Assembly (NCBI GenBank): GCA_003427395.1
Contig: BFEA01000261.1
Coordinates: 802,508-832,712 of the forward strand
Direction of reading: 5' to 3'
Length of the DNA: 30,205 nt
DNA from: Chara braunii
Lineage: Eukaryota; Streptophyta; Charophyceae; Charales; Characeae
The translations under genes and the position numbers were made by a program. The notes under the pieces are model-generated. The model did not search any database, was not told where the DNA came from, and worked only from the letters and a program-made list of their open reading frames with translations. Shown piece by piece: positions 10,155-18,794 of the stretch; position 1 is the first letter of the stretch; the number at the start of each line of letters is the position of its first letter.

Positions 10155-10372
10155 TGTCTTCACGTCTCGTTCCTCGTTCCTCGTTCCTCTTCCTTTGTTT
10201 TACTTGCCCTCCTCGGCACACGTTCTCCTGAGCTAATATATATTCCCACACCAGAGAGGCGGACGCCTTCCGGCGCACACCCAACACAACTCACTTCTGC
10301 TCTTACGATATCGACTTCAATTCTCAAGTTTGCCTGGGCAATTTACCTCGTGTTAGTGCGAAACTGTTGGGA
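10155..10372 (-). other. probable LINE-A 5' UTR
   Basis: This stretch lies between the first ATG of ORF1 and the T run at 10373. It includes a short tandem GTTCCTC repeat (about 10168-10190). No promoter motif stands out. Internal promoters are usual in this class, but none can be pointed to here. Confidence 0.4.
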
Positions 10373-11852
10373 TTTTTTTTTTTTTTTTTTCATTTTTTAC
10401 TCCTGGGTTGAGGCTCTCACAAGACCCCTCCCTTCCGCCTCTCAATATTCCCTGCCATACCCCCACCTCCCTCTATCCTTTTTTTTTTTTTTAATATATA
10501 TAAAGCCCAGGTTGTTGTAGAGGCCAGGTTCCAGACACACAGTGGTCACTGCATCAGCCAGCCAATCGTTGTCCTGACAACTGTTCCATATTTGAGACCG
10601 CCTCCCAACCCTGTTTGGCACTGTCGAGCGCATCGGCCCCCACGCGAGCGAGGGCCCTCCCGGCCGTGTGACGCAGGAGATGCTTAGGCTTTCAACTTTT
10701 TAGAGACAACTCGGGGACGACACGGTAACCCGCGTCGACCCTTCGCCGCTCCAATCGAGTGGGCTAACTGTAAATCTCGCGGTCCCCTACGACAAGATAG
10801 GTTCCCGCGGGGCACAACTTACCTTCCCTAAGGGGCTGTCACCACCGTCAGGGGCATATCCCCGCCGAGCTACTGGCCCACGTGTGAAGGCTTTTATGAT
10901 GCAATTGCAGAGGTAGGCCGACCGAGGGGGTTTGCTCGTTCACTGTAGCATAGGTACGCGTGGTTGGACGCCAAAGCGGACTTGAGCGTCGTTCGTTCCT
11001 GGGGCGCTGATCTCCCAGAAATCGGATCGACGTCGGTCGACTAGGACGTGATAACCTAAGCATAAGGAAATCTCAATCAATCCTAGTCCCTTCTTTCAAA
11101 GACAATCAGGAGTTACTCAGACAAAACACTTTCAAATAAAGAAGACTCAGGTAAACGTAATATGACTTATCTTATGAAATAAATTCATACATAATACAAT
11201 CATGCATACCACTCGTTCAGATCAAATCGACAAAGGTTGACTTGACTTGTCATCCAACGACGAGCCAATCATGAGCTGACTTGACTTCAAATAACACTTA
11301 TCAACAAAAGGTTAAAAGCATGACAAACATGCAAAGCAACGCTTGAATAACGCCTGATCAAATCGTTTCCATTTCGTCTGCCATATGGCTAGGCCGACAT
11401 AACCTTTAACTCGGTGAGTCGCGTTGCCAAGTTCTCTCGGTCCATACCACACTAACCGCTAGCAAAGAAATGATGACAACCCAACTTCCAAGCAGAGCTA
11501 AGATGCTATCGCTCTAGTGATAACTTCGCTTTCACTCTAACTTTGATGTGAATGACACCCGCAAGTAATCCAGATACCCCCTTAAGGATGAGGATCCACT
11601 TTCAAATTTTGTTGGTTGCCTTGTCCTCCTGGGCAATAGAACCGTGCCTATTCCCAAAAAAAAGATGGAATACGCATTTTGTTGTGGCCGCGGAGAGCTT
11701 CCTAAGGGTTCCTGGTCACGTTAACTCTTAACACCAAGTCACTTGCCTACTTAAAATTATGCACTTGATTACCCCTCAATGCAATGCATAAAAGTGTCAT
11801 CATCGGGGCAATCTGGATACTATCCATCCAGTTGGTCATGTCTACGAGGAGT

Positions 11853-11853
<1 letters not shown>
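10373..11853. other. intergenic; T runs and GC-rich palindromic words, no gene seen
   Basis: T runs of 18 (10373-10390) and 14 (10479-10492) may be tails of other, otherwise lost retroposons. A TA-rich word TAATATATATAAAG follows at 10491-10504. The part at about 10620-11060 is GC-rich with short palindromes (GAGGGCCCTC, CCCGCGGG, GCAATTGC, CGACGTCG). From 11060 to 11853 the sequence becomes AT-richer, with GCCATATGGC near 11381. I looked for rRNA, tRNA and coding features and found none. Confidence 0.4.

Positions 11854-11894
<41 letters not shown>
11854..11894. repeat. T41 homopolymer
   Basis: This is a run of 41 T, the longest homopolymer in the window. It lies just left of a minus-strand frameshifted coding region and may be the poly(A) tail of a retrocopy that includes it, since that region lies on the matching strand with its stop 75 bp from the run. 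Confidence 0.8.
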
Positions 11895-11898
<4 letters not shown>

Positions 11899-11968
11899 CC
11901 TTTTGCGAGGCCACGACCAATACTTGCCCAAACCTCAGGGTGTAGAGTAGACGACAAACATACTACCG

Positions 11969-12518
11969 CTACTCGTGGTAGAGCTGAGGTCCAGCTCGTG
12001 CCTCCGCCTCAAGATCATCCAGCCACGCAAACTCGCTTGCATCGAAGGTCAAAGTCGCCGTCCACGTGCCTCGTCGTACGTGTACCTCGCGCGTATCGTA
12101 AAGCGATGCCACTTGATATGCCATCCTCCAAACAATCGCTCTGAACGGTCGATTCATCCGAAGCAGTCTCTCTGTAGTAGTGTTGTATATCCGAACAAAA
12201 CTGTCTCCTCCCTCAAGGTCGAATCCGAACCCCAACCGCAACTTGCGCCAGCAGCTTCATGTCCGTAATTCGATGAAAGTACAATATATATCCATGAAGC
12301 TCGTCCTGCCGTCGCGGCACCACGGCACGGACGGTGGCACGACCCGCAGGGAAAAGCCCGCGGCTGTTGTTGACCATTCCAATGACACCAACCCACCGAG
12401 TAGGTGGCCTGTCGAAGACCATCGATAACCTTTCCGCCTGCGCAATGGCCTCCTCCTCCATGGTGTCTCGCACCAGTAGGTATTTCGGAACCGTCAAGTC
12501 TCGCCACGCCCTAGGCAT
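11969..12518 (-). pseudogene. unknown protein-coding region split by one frameshift
   Basis: Two minus-strand frames join within about 15 bases near 12225-12240. The upstream part starts at an ATG (12518; the frame stays open to 12546) and reads PRAWRDLTVPKYLLVRDTME, then RWVGVIGMVNNSRG and ELHGYILYFHRITDMKLLAQ. The downstream part reads GFGFDLEGGDSFVRIYN, then RPFRAIVWRMAYQVASLYD and ends FAWLDDLEAEARAG. Both parts have natural protein composition with alternating hydrophobic and charged residues, and no microsatellite bias. About 180 residues result if a one-base slip is assumed. I do not recognise the family. It lies 75 bp from a T41 run, so it could be a retrocopy of a host gene. It could also be an exon of an unrecognised gene with a sequencing slip. 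Confidence 0.5.
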
Positions 12519-12566
12519 CGGCGCGTCCGAAAAAAAATAATTGGGTTAATCATCTCGCGGCCTACC

Positions 12567-13677
12567 TCTCTACTTTCCTGCGAAGTAGAGAAGGCAAAAG
12601 GCCTTCTTTTTGCAGCCCTCATTGACCTTGTTGAGAAGGGTCGTTCCCGACTCTAGCTATCCAAGCCTTGCTCGCCACATCGACCCCATTGGTCCCCGCT
12701 TCTTGTGGCGAGGCCAACCACGACAAGAGTGCCTAGCCGCACTCTGTTCCAACTAGTAGCCATGAACCAATCTTCTTGTGGCTCAGTTCCCCATGCGCGA
12801 GCGGCCCCTAAAACGGCCACTAGAGGGGTATGCTATGACAGTTCCCCCCTTAACACGAGGCGTCATGAAACTCAAGGCCTCCCCGTGAATAGTCACAAGT
12901 TCTTCCCCTGTCGAAAGAAGTATCAACCCGTTCGTCAAAACGAACAGGTACCTCACAAAAGAAGAAATAAGAGGAAAAACTAAAAATTAAAGAATCTAAA
13001 AAAAAATCTAAATGAAGAAAATCTAAGCAAATCTAAGAAAGACAATTTAAAGAAAATCTAGAAAGACAAACAAAACAAAAAAATCAAAAGACAACTCACC
13101 TAAAAAAAACGACTGCCCGTTTACAACGGGCGCCTGCAACAACTCTAGGGACTTTAAGTCCCCATTCACTTCCAGTAGCGCCACGTGGCGCTCCGACTTT
13201 AGTTAGCTTTTTTTTTTTTTTTTTTTCCCAATCCCCGTTGGCTTATGCCAACAGTCTTGTCACATTCGTGGGAGACCCACGAAGTGTTGAAATACAGACC
13301 CAAGTTCGATCCCTGTTGGGATCGAAAATGTTTTTTGGACCGTTTCTCAATTTAGGCGTGTCATCCTTGAAAGCGCAGGGGCCATGCTGAACTGCGTGCG
13401 GCCATTTTCAGCCGCACGATCTCATCGATCGCACGACCGAGAATGGTCGTGCCAAAAGGTTGGTCTGCTCCAAAAGGAGCTAGCCCAGTAGCGATGTCAT
13501 CGGGGCTCGATCCCGGTATCTGCTAGGCAAAAGTTTGGTACGGGATCCTACTGGGCTAGCTCCTATACCACATTGGAATAGGAGCAACTCTTCCTTATGA
13601 AGAGCTTAGCCCAACGCGGTATCGCCTATGGCCTCACGCAGGCTATGCCTTCGTACACCAGCAGACCCAACTGCTGG
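12567..13677. other. array of perfect short inverted repeats
   Basis: This 1.1-kb stretch has no convincing gene but holds at least eleven tight perfect hairpins with stems of 7-9 bp and loops of 0-8 nt: 12567-12591, 12589-12607, 12726-12745, 13115-13131, 13148-13162, 13177-13192, 13265-13283, 13305-13326, 13395-13418, 13431-13452 and 13658-13677. Wider ones are at 12671-12712 (8 bp), 13475-13564 (17 bp) and 13559-13585 (8 bp), and there are several 5-6-bp ones. The stems have unrelated sequences, so this is not one repeat family. An A-rich stretch (about 12950-13110) and a T19 run (13208-13226) interrupt the array. A structured RNA, a cruciform-prone region or template-switch mutation are the options I can see. 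Confidence 0.7.
13475..13564. repeat. 17-bp perfect inverted repeat (hairpin or MITE-like)
   Basis: The arms AGGAGCTAGCCCAGTAG (13475-13491) and its exact reverse complement (13548-13564) enclose 56 bp. The enclosed part has a second, nested pairing (GATCCCGGTA with TACGGGATC). No target-site duplication is obvious. Confidence 0.85.
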
Positions 13678-14225
13678 CCAGCCGCGCTGCTGCGAACACA
13701 GCGACCGTCTGGCAGCACGACACACATGCCATGGCCACGTACATTGCGCGGCCACCTATTTGGCCTACTAAGGCCCTGAATCGCGCGACCGGCCACCTTT
13801 TAGGTAGAGTAAGTCTAGCTTCAACATCCTCATGACTGAGTGCCTCCATGGCCTTGTCAGACACCGCGGACGACAGGTCGTACCACCGACTCCCGCTGTT
13901 TCAATCGGACGTCAACGACGTCAGGTTCTAAAAAAAAATTCAAGTCTCTCGGTCGTAGGGTTGGCCTGAATAAACTTTGGTGACGTCAACCTCGTCAAGT
14001 CTCCCAATCCAAACAAAAAGGGTCGGGCAGTGTCCGACACAATTCCCTCAATTCAACGAAAAGGTCGGACAGCGTTTGATCATAAGAAACTCGGGCAGGA
14101 ACCCTCACCAGGGTTTCTGCTCCGACAGCGCAACTTTCTGCGTGATTGCACTCTGGGGGTTGGGCGGAAGGGCATGAAAACTTGGTCCCGTGGCAGTTGG
14201 TAGTTAGGATGCGGCTTAGCGAGCG
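13678..14225. other. intergenic, no gene seen
   Basis: Short reading frames only. Palindromic words continue at lower density: GCCATGGC near 13728, GACGTC-aac-GACGTC near 13909, TGACGTCA near 13980, and AACCCT-cacc-AGGGTT near 14099. I see no RNA gene. Confidence 0.35.
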
Positions 14226-14259
14226 CAGAAATAACGGTTTCTTTTACCCTAGCTCTCAT

Positions 14260-14790
14260 TTAAAGAACCCTCAGTCTCCATTTTTCCCATTCTGCTAGCT
14301 CCTCCCTTGCCGCCTCTAAAGCCCTTTCATAAATCTCCACTCCCGGACACCTGATGATGTTACGCTCCGCTAATCTCCTCGCCTGCAGTAGCTCCTGCTC
14401 CCTCTCCCTTCTCCTAACCACCATCCTCCTAGCCACCCCTTCAGAGGCTTTCGACAGGGCTATGAGCAACTCCGGAAAATCTTGCAACTCAGAGTTATGG
14501 GACCGGCATACTTGTAGTACAGCCTGTCTCATATCCGTGGTATGAAGGAGTGAGTTGCTTACTTTATAGAAACTCCTCCCCTCGTGACCTGTTTGTCCGT
14601 AATTAGGTGGAGAAAAACCGATCTATGGTCCAACCCTGCCACGTACGGCAAGTCACCTATACCTACGTCATGTATCATGCTTGTTATCCCAGGGGATGTT
14701 AGAAAATAGTCTATTTGTGATGCTGACCCAGAACAACAGCTCAAGGCGCTCCAAACGAAATGGGTCGTTAAAATAATTTCCCATCAAAGG
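14260..14790 (-). pseudogene. LINE-B inverted piece: endonuclease end and linker
   Basis: On the minus strand the frame from about 14790 reads THFVW...SQIDYFLTSPGIT...DVGIGDLPYVAGLDHRSVF, matching the SRLDFF and SDHKPV motifs near the end of the LINE-A endonuclease. A second frame piece at 14532-14260 has the arginine- and glutamate-rich coiled-coil-like linker (RREREQELLQARRLAERN, EREE-like), comparable to the LINE-A stretch ending LARLQEWEKI. A break lies between them around 14540-14560. The first two thirds of the endonuclease are absent. Confidence 0.75.
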
Positions 14791-14810
14791 CTAAGATAAG
14801 AGAACCACGT

Positions 14811-16175
14811 ACGAGAGAAGAGACTCTCCGGCAACCGTTATTTTGCAACTCGAGTATTAAGGATGAACAGGGGAAACCACTGACACTGGCTGCTAAGGAT
14901 TCTAAATGGGGGAAGTGGTTAGAGCATGGGGTATGATAAGTGAAGGACCTATGGGTAGAGGTTGAAAAGAGGTGGAAGACAAATAAGGAGCTTAGGGTAG
15001 AACTTAAAGGATGCCATAAACTATCGGAGAACTACAAAACTCTGTTAGCAGCTTTACCACAAGGGTGGACAGAGCTACTACGGAAGGGAATACAGTGGGG
15101 CCTGGGAGATTGGTCCACATGGCTACATGACAAGGAACCAAGCGAAGCTTTTAGAATCTGGGATCAGGAGCCAACAAGAAAGGAATGGCTACAGGCGTAC
15201 ATGTACAATATTGCAAATCCGGGCAGTACCGCTATCATACTAGACTGGGACTCTAAAACCCCAATCACTATTCTATGGCAGCACTTACGTAAGGTGAGAG
15301 TGGTGGAGACGGAGGACTATACAATATTCTGCCCGACTACACTGGTGGAGGAACTGCAGGTGGACCCGAGGGAAAGGGCGTGGAACATTAGAGGTGGAAG
15401 AATGGGAGTAGCCAGAAGGATCAACATACTACATTACACCACTCGAATCGGTTATAGACTGCGAAGGAGATCTCATTCCCTGACGGCATCGCTATCAAAG
15501 CGCTGCTAAAACAGGGTCGGGGTGTTATCGAATCAAACTCTCAAAATACCATGGATGGGGATCAACTCTATACGCTTGGGCAGAGTCAGAAGTATGCAGT
15601 GGCTAATAGCTCATGTGGCACTCCCAGTAAATGCATGGCTAAACGAGAGGAGTCAAGCCCAGAGAGACCCAGATAAAGCTCGCTGCACAGTATGCCAAGC
15701 AGGGTCCCCGGAGACTATGTTGCACTGTCTGTTGGAATGTGTGGAGGCGAACAGTATATGGGAGGAAGCCAAGACGACATGGAGCTGCTTCTCACGGGCT
15801 CCCTTTCCGGTGATCAAGACCACTCTACTATTGGGAATAGATCTTCCAAGTCAATGGCAGCATTATGAGAAGCACATGTTTCAACTGTTAAGGCAATACA
15901 GCCTCTGGGCTATTTGGAAACGGCGATGCCAAATCACTCTTGAAAAGAGGTCAATGCATAGGCAGGAGGCAAAAGAAATACTCCTTACCCTAATTGAAAC
16001 TGATCTGCGGGCACAATGGAAGAGGGTGGGGAGTCAATGCCAGCAACAGCCGGAAAAGGCAGAGGAACATAGGTCCAGATTCATCCAGAACGTACTGGGC
16101 CAAGGGGCGGTAGCTAGTATCAAGAACGGGAAACTGAAATTTAAATGGAGAACAGAGAAATCGGGAGCAAAGTAG
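14811..16175 (+). pseudogene. LINE-B ORF2 C-terminal part with zf-RVT
   Basis: One plus-strand frame holds the C-terminal third of ORF2 with three stops: adjacent TGA and TAA at 14934-14939, and TAA at 15507-15509. Alignment with LINE-C (HGVWQIKHLW against HGV-stop-stop-VKDLW) suggests Trp TGG to TGA and Gln CAA to TAA, both simple transitions. The zf-RVT knuckle is intact (CTVC...HCLLEC), followed by LRQYSLWAIWKRRCQ. LINE-B and LINE-C are closer to each other than to LINE-A, so at least two subfamilies are present. Confidence 0.88.
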
Positions 16176-16362
16176 ACAGTCAATGGTTAAGGGGGCACAG
16201 TAAAAGTCTACAACAAGGCCCAAGAGGGCAGGTATAAAGTCAAGTCCAGGGAGAGGGAAGGTAGATTAGCTATGGCCCTGTAAGTCTGGAACGACAGAGA
16301 GGAAGCGAGATTGTAGAGGAAAGAGGAAGACGAACAGCAGCAGTAGGGTATAGGGCATGGCT

Positions 16363-16510
16363 ACCGCGGACCCGGACACCGGACCGATCCGGACCCAGAC
16401 AACCAGTCGGTTCGGATATGATCCGGACGTCTGGATTTCCGGACCGTCCGGACATGGTCCGGATCGGTCTGGATGGTCCGGATTATCATGTCCGGATCGG
16501 TCCGGATTGG
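16363..16510. repeat. CCGGA / TCCGGA word cluster
   Basis: About ten CCGGA words lie in under 150 bp, several as TCCGGA and spaced 8-20 bp, for example GGTCCGGATCGGT. They are subterminal to the left end of the hAT-like element; an A run follows at 16511-16523. Confidence 0.8.
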
Positions 16511-16823
16511 GAAAAAAAAAAAAACACTTGCAGGTCTCTTATGCATGTTGAATGCAGTTTAATCCTGTAACCGTGACTTAAGGGGAAGTGTTCCAGGAAG
16601 ACATAGCTGTTGGCATATATGACAAGGATGAATGATCATTCCTTGACATGCACTGTGCTGGCACAGTCACTGCAAAGCACAAACCGCTGCAAGGGAAGAA
16701 AAAGTGAAGAAACAAAAAAAAAGAACACTCTGCAGCAAACCTGAATAAAGGTAAATATATTAAATGAAGTTCAAGACTTTAGCAGTTCATAATTTAAAGT
16801 TCAAAAAGTTTGAAGTCCGAGTT

Positions 16824-16826
<3 letters not shown>

Positions 16827-16879
<53 letters not shown>

Positions 16880-16919
16880 NNNNNNNNNNNNNNNNNNNNN
16901 NNNNNNNNNNNNNNNNNNN

Positions 16920-16994
<75 letters not shown>
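16827..16994. repeat. (TC)n microsatellite with assembly gap
   Basis: Pure TC dinucleotides flank 40 Ns (16880-16919), so the true length is unknown. It lies inside the hAT-like element. A (TG)n tract follows at about 17051-17077. Confidence 0.95.
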
Positions 16995-16997
<3 letters not shown>

Positions 16998-17344
16998 GCA
17001 TGTGCGCACCAGTCCACAACGGTAATGAGGGCTCTCTCTCCCTCTCCCTCTGTGTGTGTGTGTGTGTGCGTGTGTGTGGCGGCGGCGGGTGGGCGAGAAA
17101 GCACTCTGAAGTGCCTAGATCCGCGCTTTCTTTCCTTTGTCACTGGGGAACTGCGCTCTGCCTCCAACAGTCTGCCCAGGATGCAAATAGAAAAGGGGTC
17201 GGTCTGGCCGCCCTGTTCGGCCGATACCGGCCCCGAAATTCGTAGAAACATTTTTCAGGGGGTACCCTGGACCCAAGGAACAGGTCTAGGGTGCCCCATT
17301 TTTTTTTTGAATTTCGGAGTTTTGGCCCCTTCCAGACGGGCCTC

Positions 17345-17400
17345 CTACGGTCCAGCGTCCAGACACCGTACAGCAGACCGTCTGGACGCCTGTCCGGATG
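17345..17400. repeat. 10-bp inverted repeat near right end of hAT-like element
   Basis: GCGTCCAGAC pairs perfectly with GTCTGGACGC across a 15-nt loop, and an overlapping alternative pairs CCAGACGG with CCGTCTGG. It is next to the TCCGGA words of the right terminus. Confidence 0.7.
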
Positions 17401-17425
17401 TCCGGATGGTAGCCATGGCATAGGG

Positions 17426-17757
17426 ATTAAGGAGAGGAAAGGAGGGAAACGATGGGTAGAGGAAAACAGGGGTGGGGTTAGAACTTAGAAGGAGGCAGGG
17501 GGGTTTAATTCGTTAGAGTCAAGGATCTCTAGACCTTAGTTACTGTTCAAGGGTAGGAAGAACAACTAAGGGTCAAAGGGTTTAGGGTTTAAGAAGAAGA
17601 GGATAGAAAGGGGGTTCAGTCCCCTCTAGCATAACACGCAAACTTGACAGCATCGCAGCTGAGAGGAGCGGGGATGGGGTTAGACAGATTGGAAACAGCC
17701 AGAGAGATTAAATAGTACAGGCTAGCTTAGGCAGGGGGAGAGGGGGCACATCCTTCC
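17426..17757 (+). other. LINE-B 3' UTR, right part
   Basis: This purine-rich non-coding sequence continues the 3' UTR interrupted at 16355. It includes GGGTTTAGGGTTTA at 17578-17591, matching the same word in the LINE-C 3' UTR and showing that the telomere-like motif belongs to the element rather than to a chromosome end. The total UTR without the nested element is about 520 bp. Confidence 0.6.
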
Positions 17758-17991
17758 TCAGGGAAGTAATCAATGCCCATCTACTCGGGCCTCCCACACA
17801 TAATGGGGAGGAGCGTGAGTGAGTTTTATATGTATTTCAAATTGACTTGCCGGGGGAATAGGAACCGGACTGTCGCTCCCCAGAATGGTAGGAGCCAGAA
17901 CTAAGAGGTTCTGTTTAAAAAAAAGAAAAAAAAGAAAAAGAAAAAAGAAAAAGAAAAAAAGAAAAAAGAAAAAAAGAAAAAAAGAAAAAAA
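17758..17991 (+). repeat. LINE-B 3' tail and A-rich poly(A)
   Basis: The sense-strand tail starts GGGAAGTAATCAATGCCC and ends CCCAGAATGGTAGGAGCC, then AGAACTAAGAGGTTCTG and an A-rich tract broken by G every 3-8 bases (17917-17991). Its reverse complement matches the tails at 18.5 and 26.1 kb closely. Confidence 0.75.
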
Positions 17992-17999
17992 GGAAGATA

Positions 18000-18490
18000 T
18001 TTTTATAAGAACATGAAGGTTCCTATGCCTGGAAACTGGGCAGGTCATTACGGTCTCGTGGGCTAAAAAATGCGAGGTCCGTACAAGCTACTTCAAAACT
18101 ATAGCAGAAGACAATTTTCAGTGAAAGAAAAGATCCCCAGTCTAATCAAGATAACAAATTCAATCAAAATAACAAGGCAAGAATTTTGATTCTGTTTTAT
18201 TCAAAGTCATTCTGTATGAATTTATGAAACGATCTGGATTTATGATGTAGGCAAACACCTTTCTTTCTGTGTCGGCACAAAACTCGGTCTCGTTTGTCAG
18301 TCAATCCGACGCTCAACGTAGAACAATCATGATGGTATGGCCTTGGCAACTTGGGCTACAGGTTAGAAAAGGTACAGGTCCCGGATAGGTTTCTGAAACC
18401 AGTGCCACTATCTGTTCTTTTCCCTGCACAGAGAGGACTGCCATACTCTTCATGCTCAATACAGGTTCGCCTTAATATGAACGCCCGTCG
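18000..18490. other. intergenic, no gene seen
   Basis: This stretch lies between two LINE tails. It holds only short frames of random composition, and no repeat or RNA gene that I can support. Confidence 0.35.
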
Positions 18491-18511
18491 CTCTCTCAAA
18501 AAATGATTCCC

Positions 18512-18735
18512 TTTTTTTTTTTTTTTTCTCTTCTGAAAAAGGACCTTATGGTTCTTGCTCCTTTTCCATTCTGGTGAGCATCAGTCGAGGGTTCCTATTC
18601 CACCGGCAAGTCAGAAAGAATTACAGTGAGTACTCACACATGTGTGCTCCTCCCCCTTATGGTGGGGAGGCCCAAAGGACGGCATTGATTACTTCCTGGA
18701 GGAAGGATATACCACCCCTCACCCCTGCCTAAGGG
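18512..18735 (-). repeat. solo LINE 3' tail
   Basis: A T16 run (18512-18527) is followed by CCATTCTGGTGAGCATCAGT, GGTTCCTATTCCACCGGCAA and, at 18681-18696, GGCATTGATTACTTCC. In sense (minus) orientation this is the same tail as in LINE-B, without any coding part. It is a severely 5'-truncated LINE or a SINE sharing the tail. Confidence 0.75.
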
Positions 18736-18794
18736 ACGCTGGACCTGGTTTCCAGCAGGTGATGCCCCCCACCCAAAAAAAAAAAAAAAAAAAA
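18736..18794 (+). repeat. minimal LINE tail in opposite orientation, with A20
   Basis: GACGCTGGACCTGGTTTCCA is the stem-loop part of the tail on the plus strand. It is followed about 20 bp later by a run of 20 A (18775-18794). Together with the previous entry it forms a T-run-to-A-run pair of oppositely inserted tails. Confidence 0.6.

Larger units (their letters stand above)
2670..10372 (-). mobile_element. LINE-A: near full-length non-LTR retrotransposon
   Basis: The minus strand carries, in order, a 5' UTR (about 10372-10155), ORF1 with a zinc knuckle, a small middle ORF, ORF2 with an APE-type endonuclease, RT and zf-RVT, a 3' UTR, a 3' tail (about 3320-2695), and a poly(A) seen as 25 T at 2670-2694. 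This is the layout of plant L1-like elements that move by target-primed reverse transcription. ORF2 keeps one frame over 4.1 kb but has three nonsense codons; ORF1 is broken by one stop and two perfect duplications. This copy is therefore dead but not ancient. The 5' boundary is uncertain; I placed it next to the T run at 10373. I could not find a convincing target-site duplication. Confidence 0.9.
16356..17417. mobile_element. hAT-like non-autonomous element with 8-bp target duplication
   Basis: The element is 1,062 bp and ends in CATGGCTACC (16356-16365) and its reverse complement GGTAGCCATG (17408-17417). The flanks GTATAGGG (16348-16355) and GCATAGGG (17418-17425) match at 7 of 8 bases, as expected for an 8-bp target-site duplication. 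Ends starting in CA with 8-bp duplications point to the hAT superfamily. Inside the left end, 16363-16510 has about ten CCGGA words, many as the palindrome TCCGGA; the right end has two plus GTCTGGAC variants. Such subterminal repeats are typical transposase binding sites (inference). No transposase is encoded. The middle holds a (TC)n tract with a gap. It sits in the LINE-B 3' UTR and is therefore younger. Confidence 0.65.
14226..17991 (+). mobile_element. LINE-B: 5'-inverted, internally deleted LINE with nested insertion
   Basis: The plus-strand part (about 14805-17991) carries the C-terminal third of ORF2, a 3' UTR, the shared 3' tail and an A-rich poly(A) tract. Immediately before it, 14260 to about 14790 carries the end of the endonuclease and its linker on the minus strand, with the more upstream sequence facing the junction. 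The RT core that should lie between the two pieces is missing. This is the head-to-head 5' inversion with internal deletion known from twin-primed L1 insertions. The 3' UTR is split by a 1,062-bp hAT-like element. The left boundary and the target-site duplication could not be fixed. Confidence 0.75.

Noticed and set aside
10620-11060. GC-rich block considered as rRNA
   Set aside because: None of the conserved rRNA words that I would expect were seen, and short palindromes explain its look.
13305-13520. tRNA-like T-arm words (TTCGATCCC, GGGGCTCGATCCC)
   Set aside because: There is no matching acceptor, D or anticodon arm at the right distances; they are part of the hairpin array.
16764-17423. 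Ser-Leu and Arg-Glu repeat proteins
   Set aside because: They are translations of the (TC)n microsatellite across an assembly gap.
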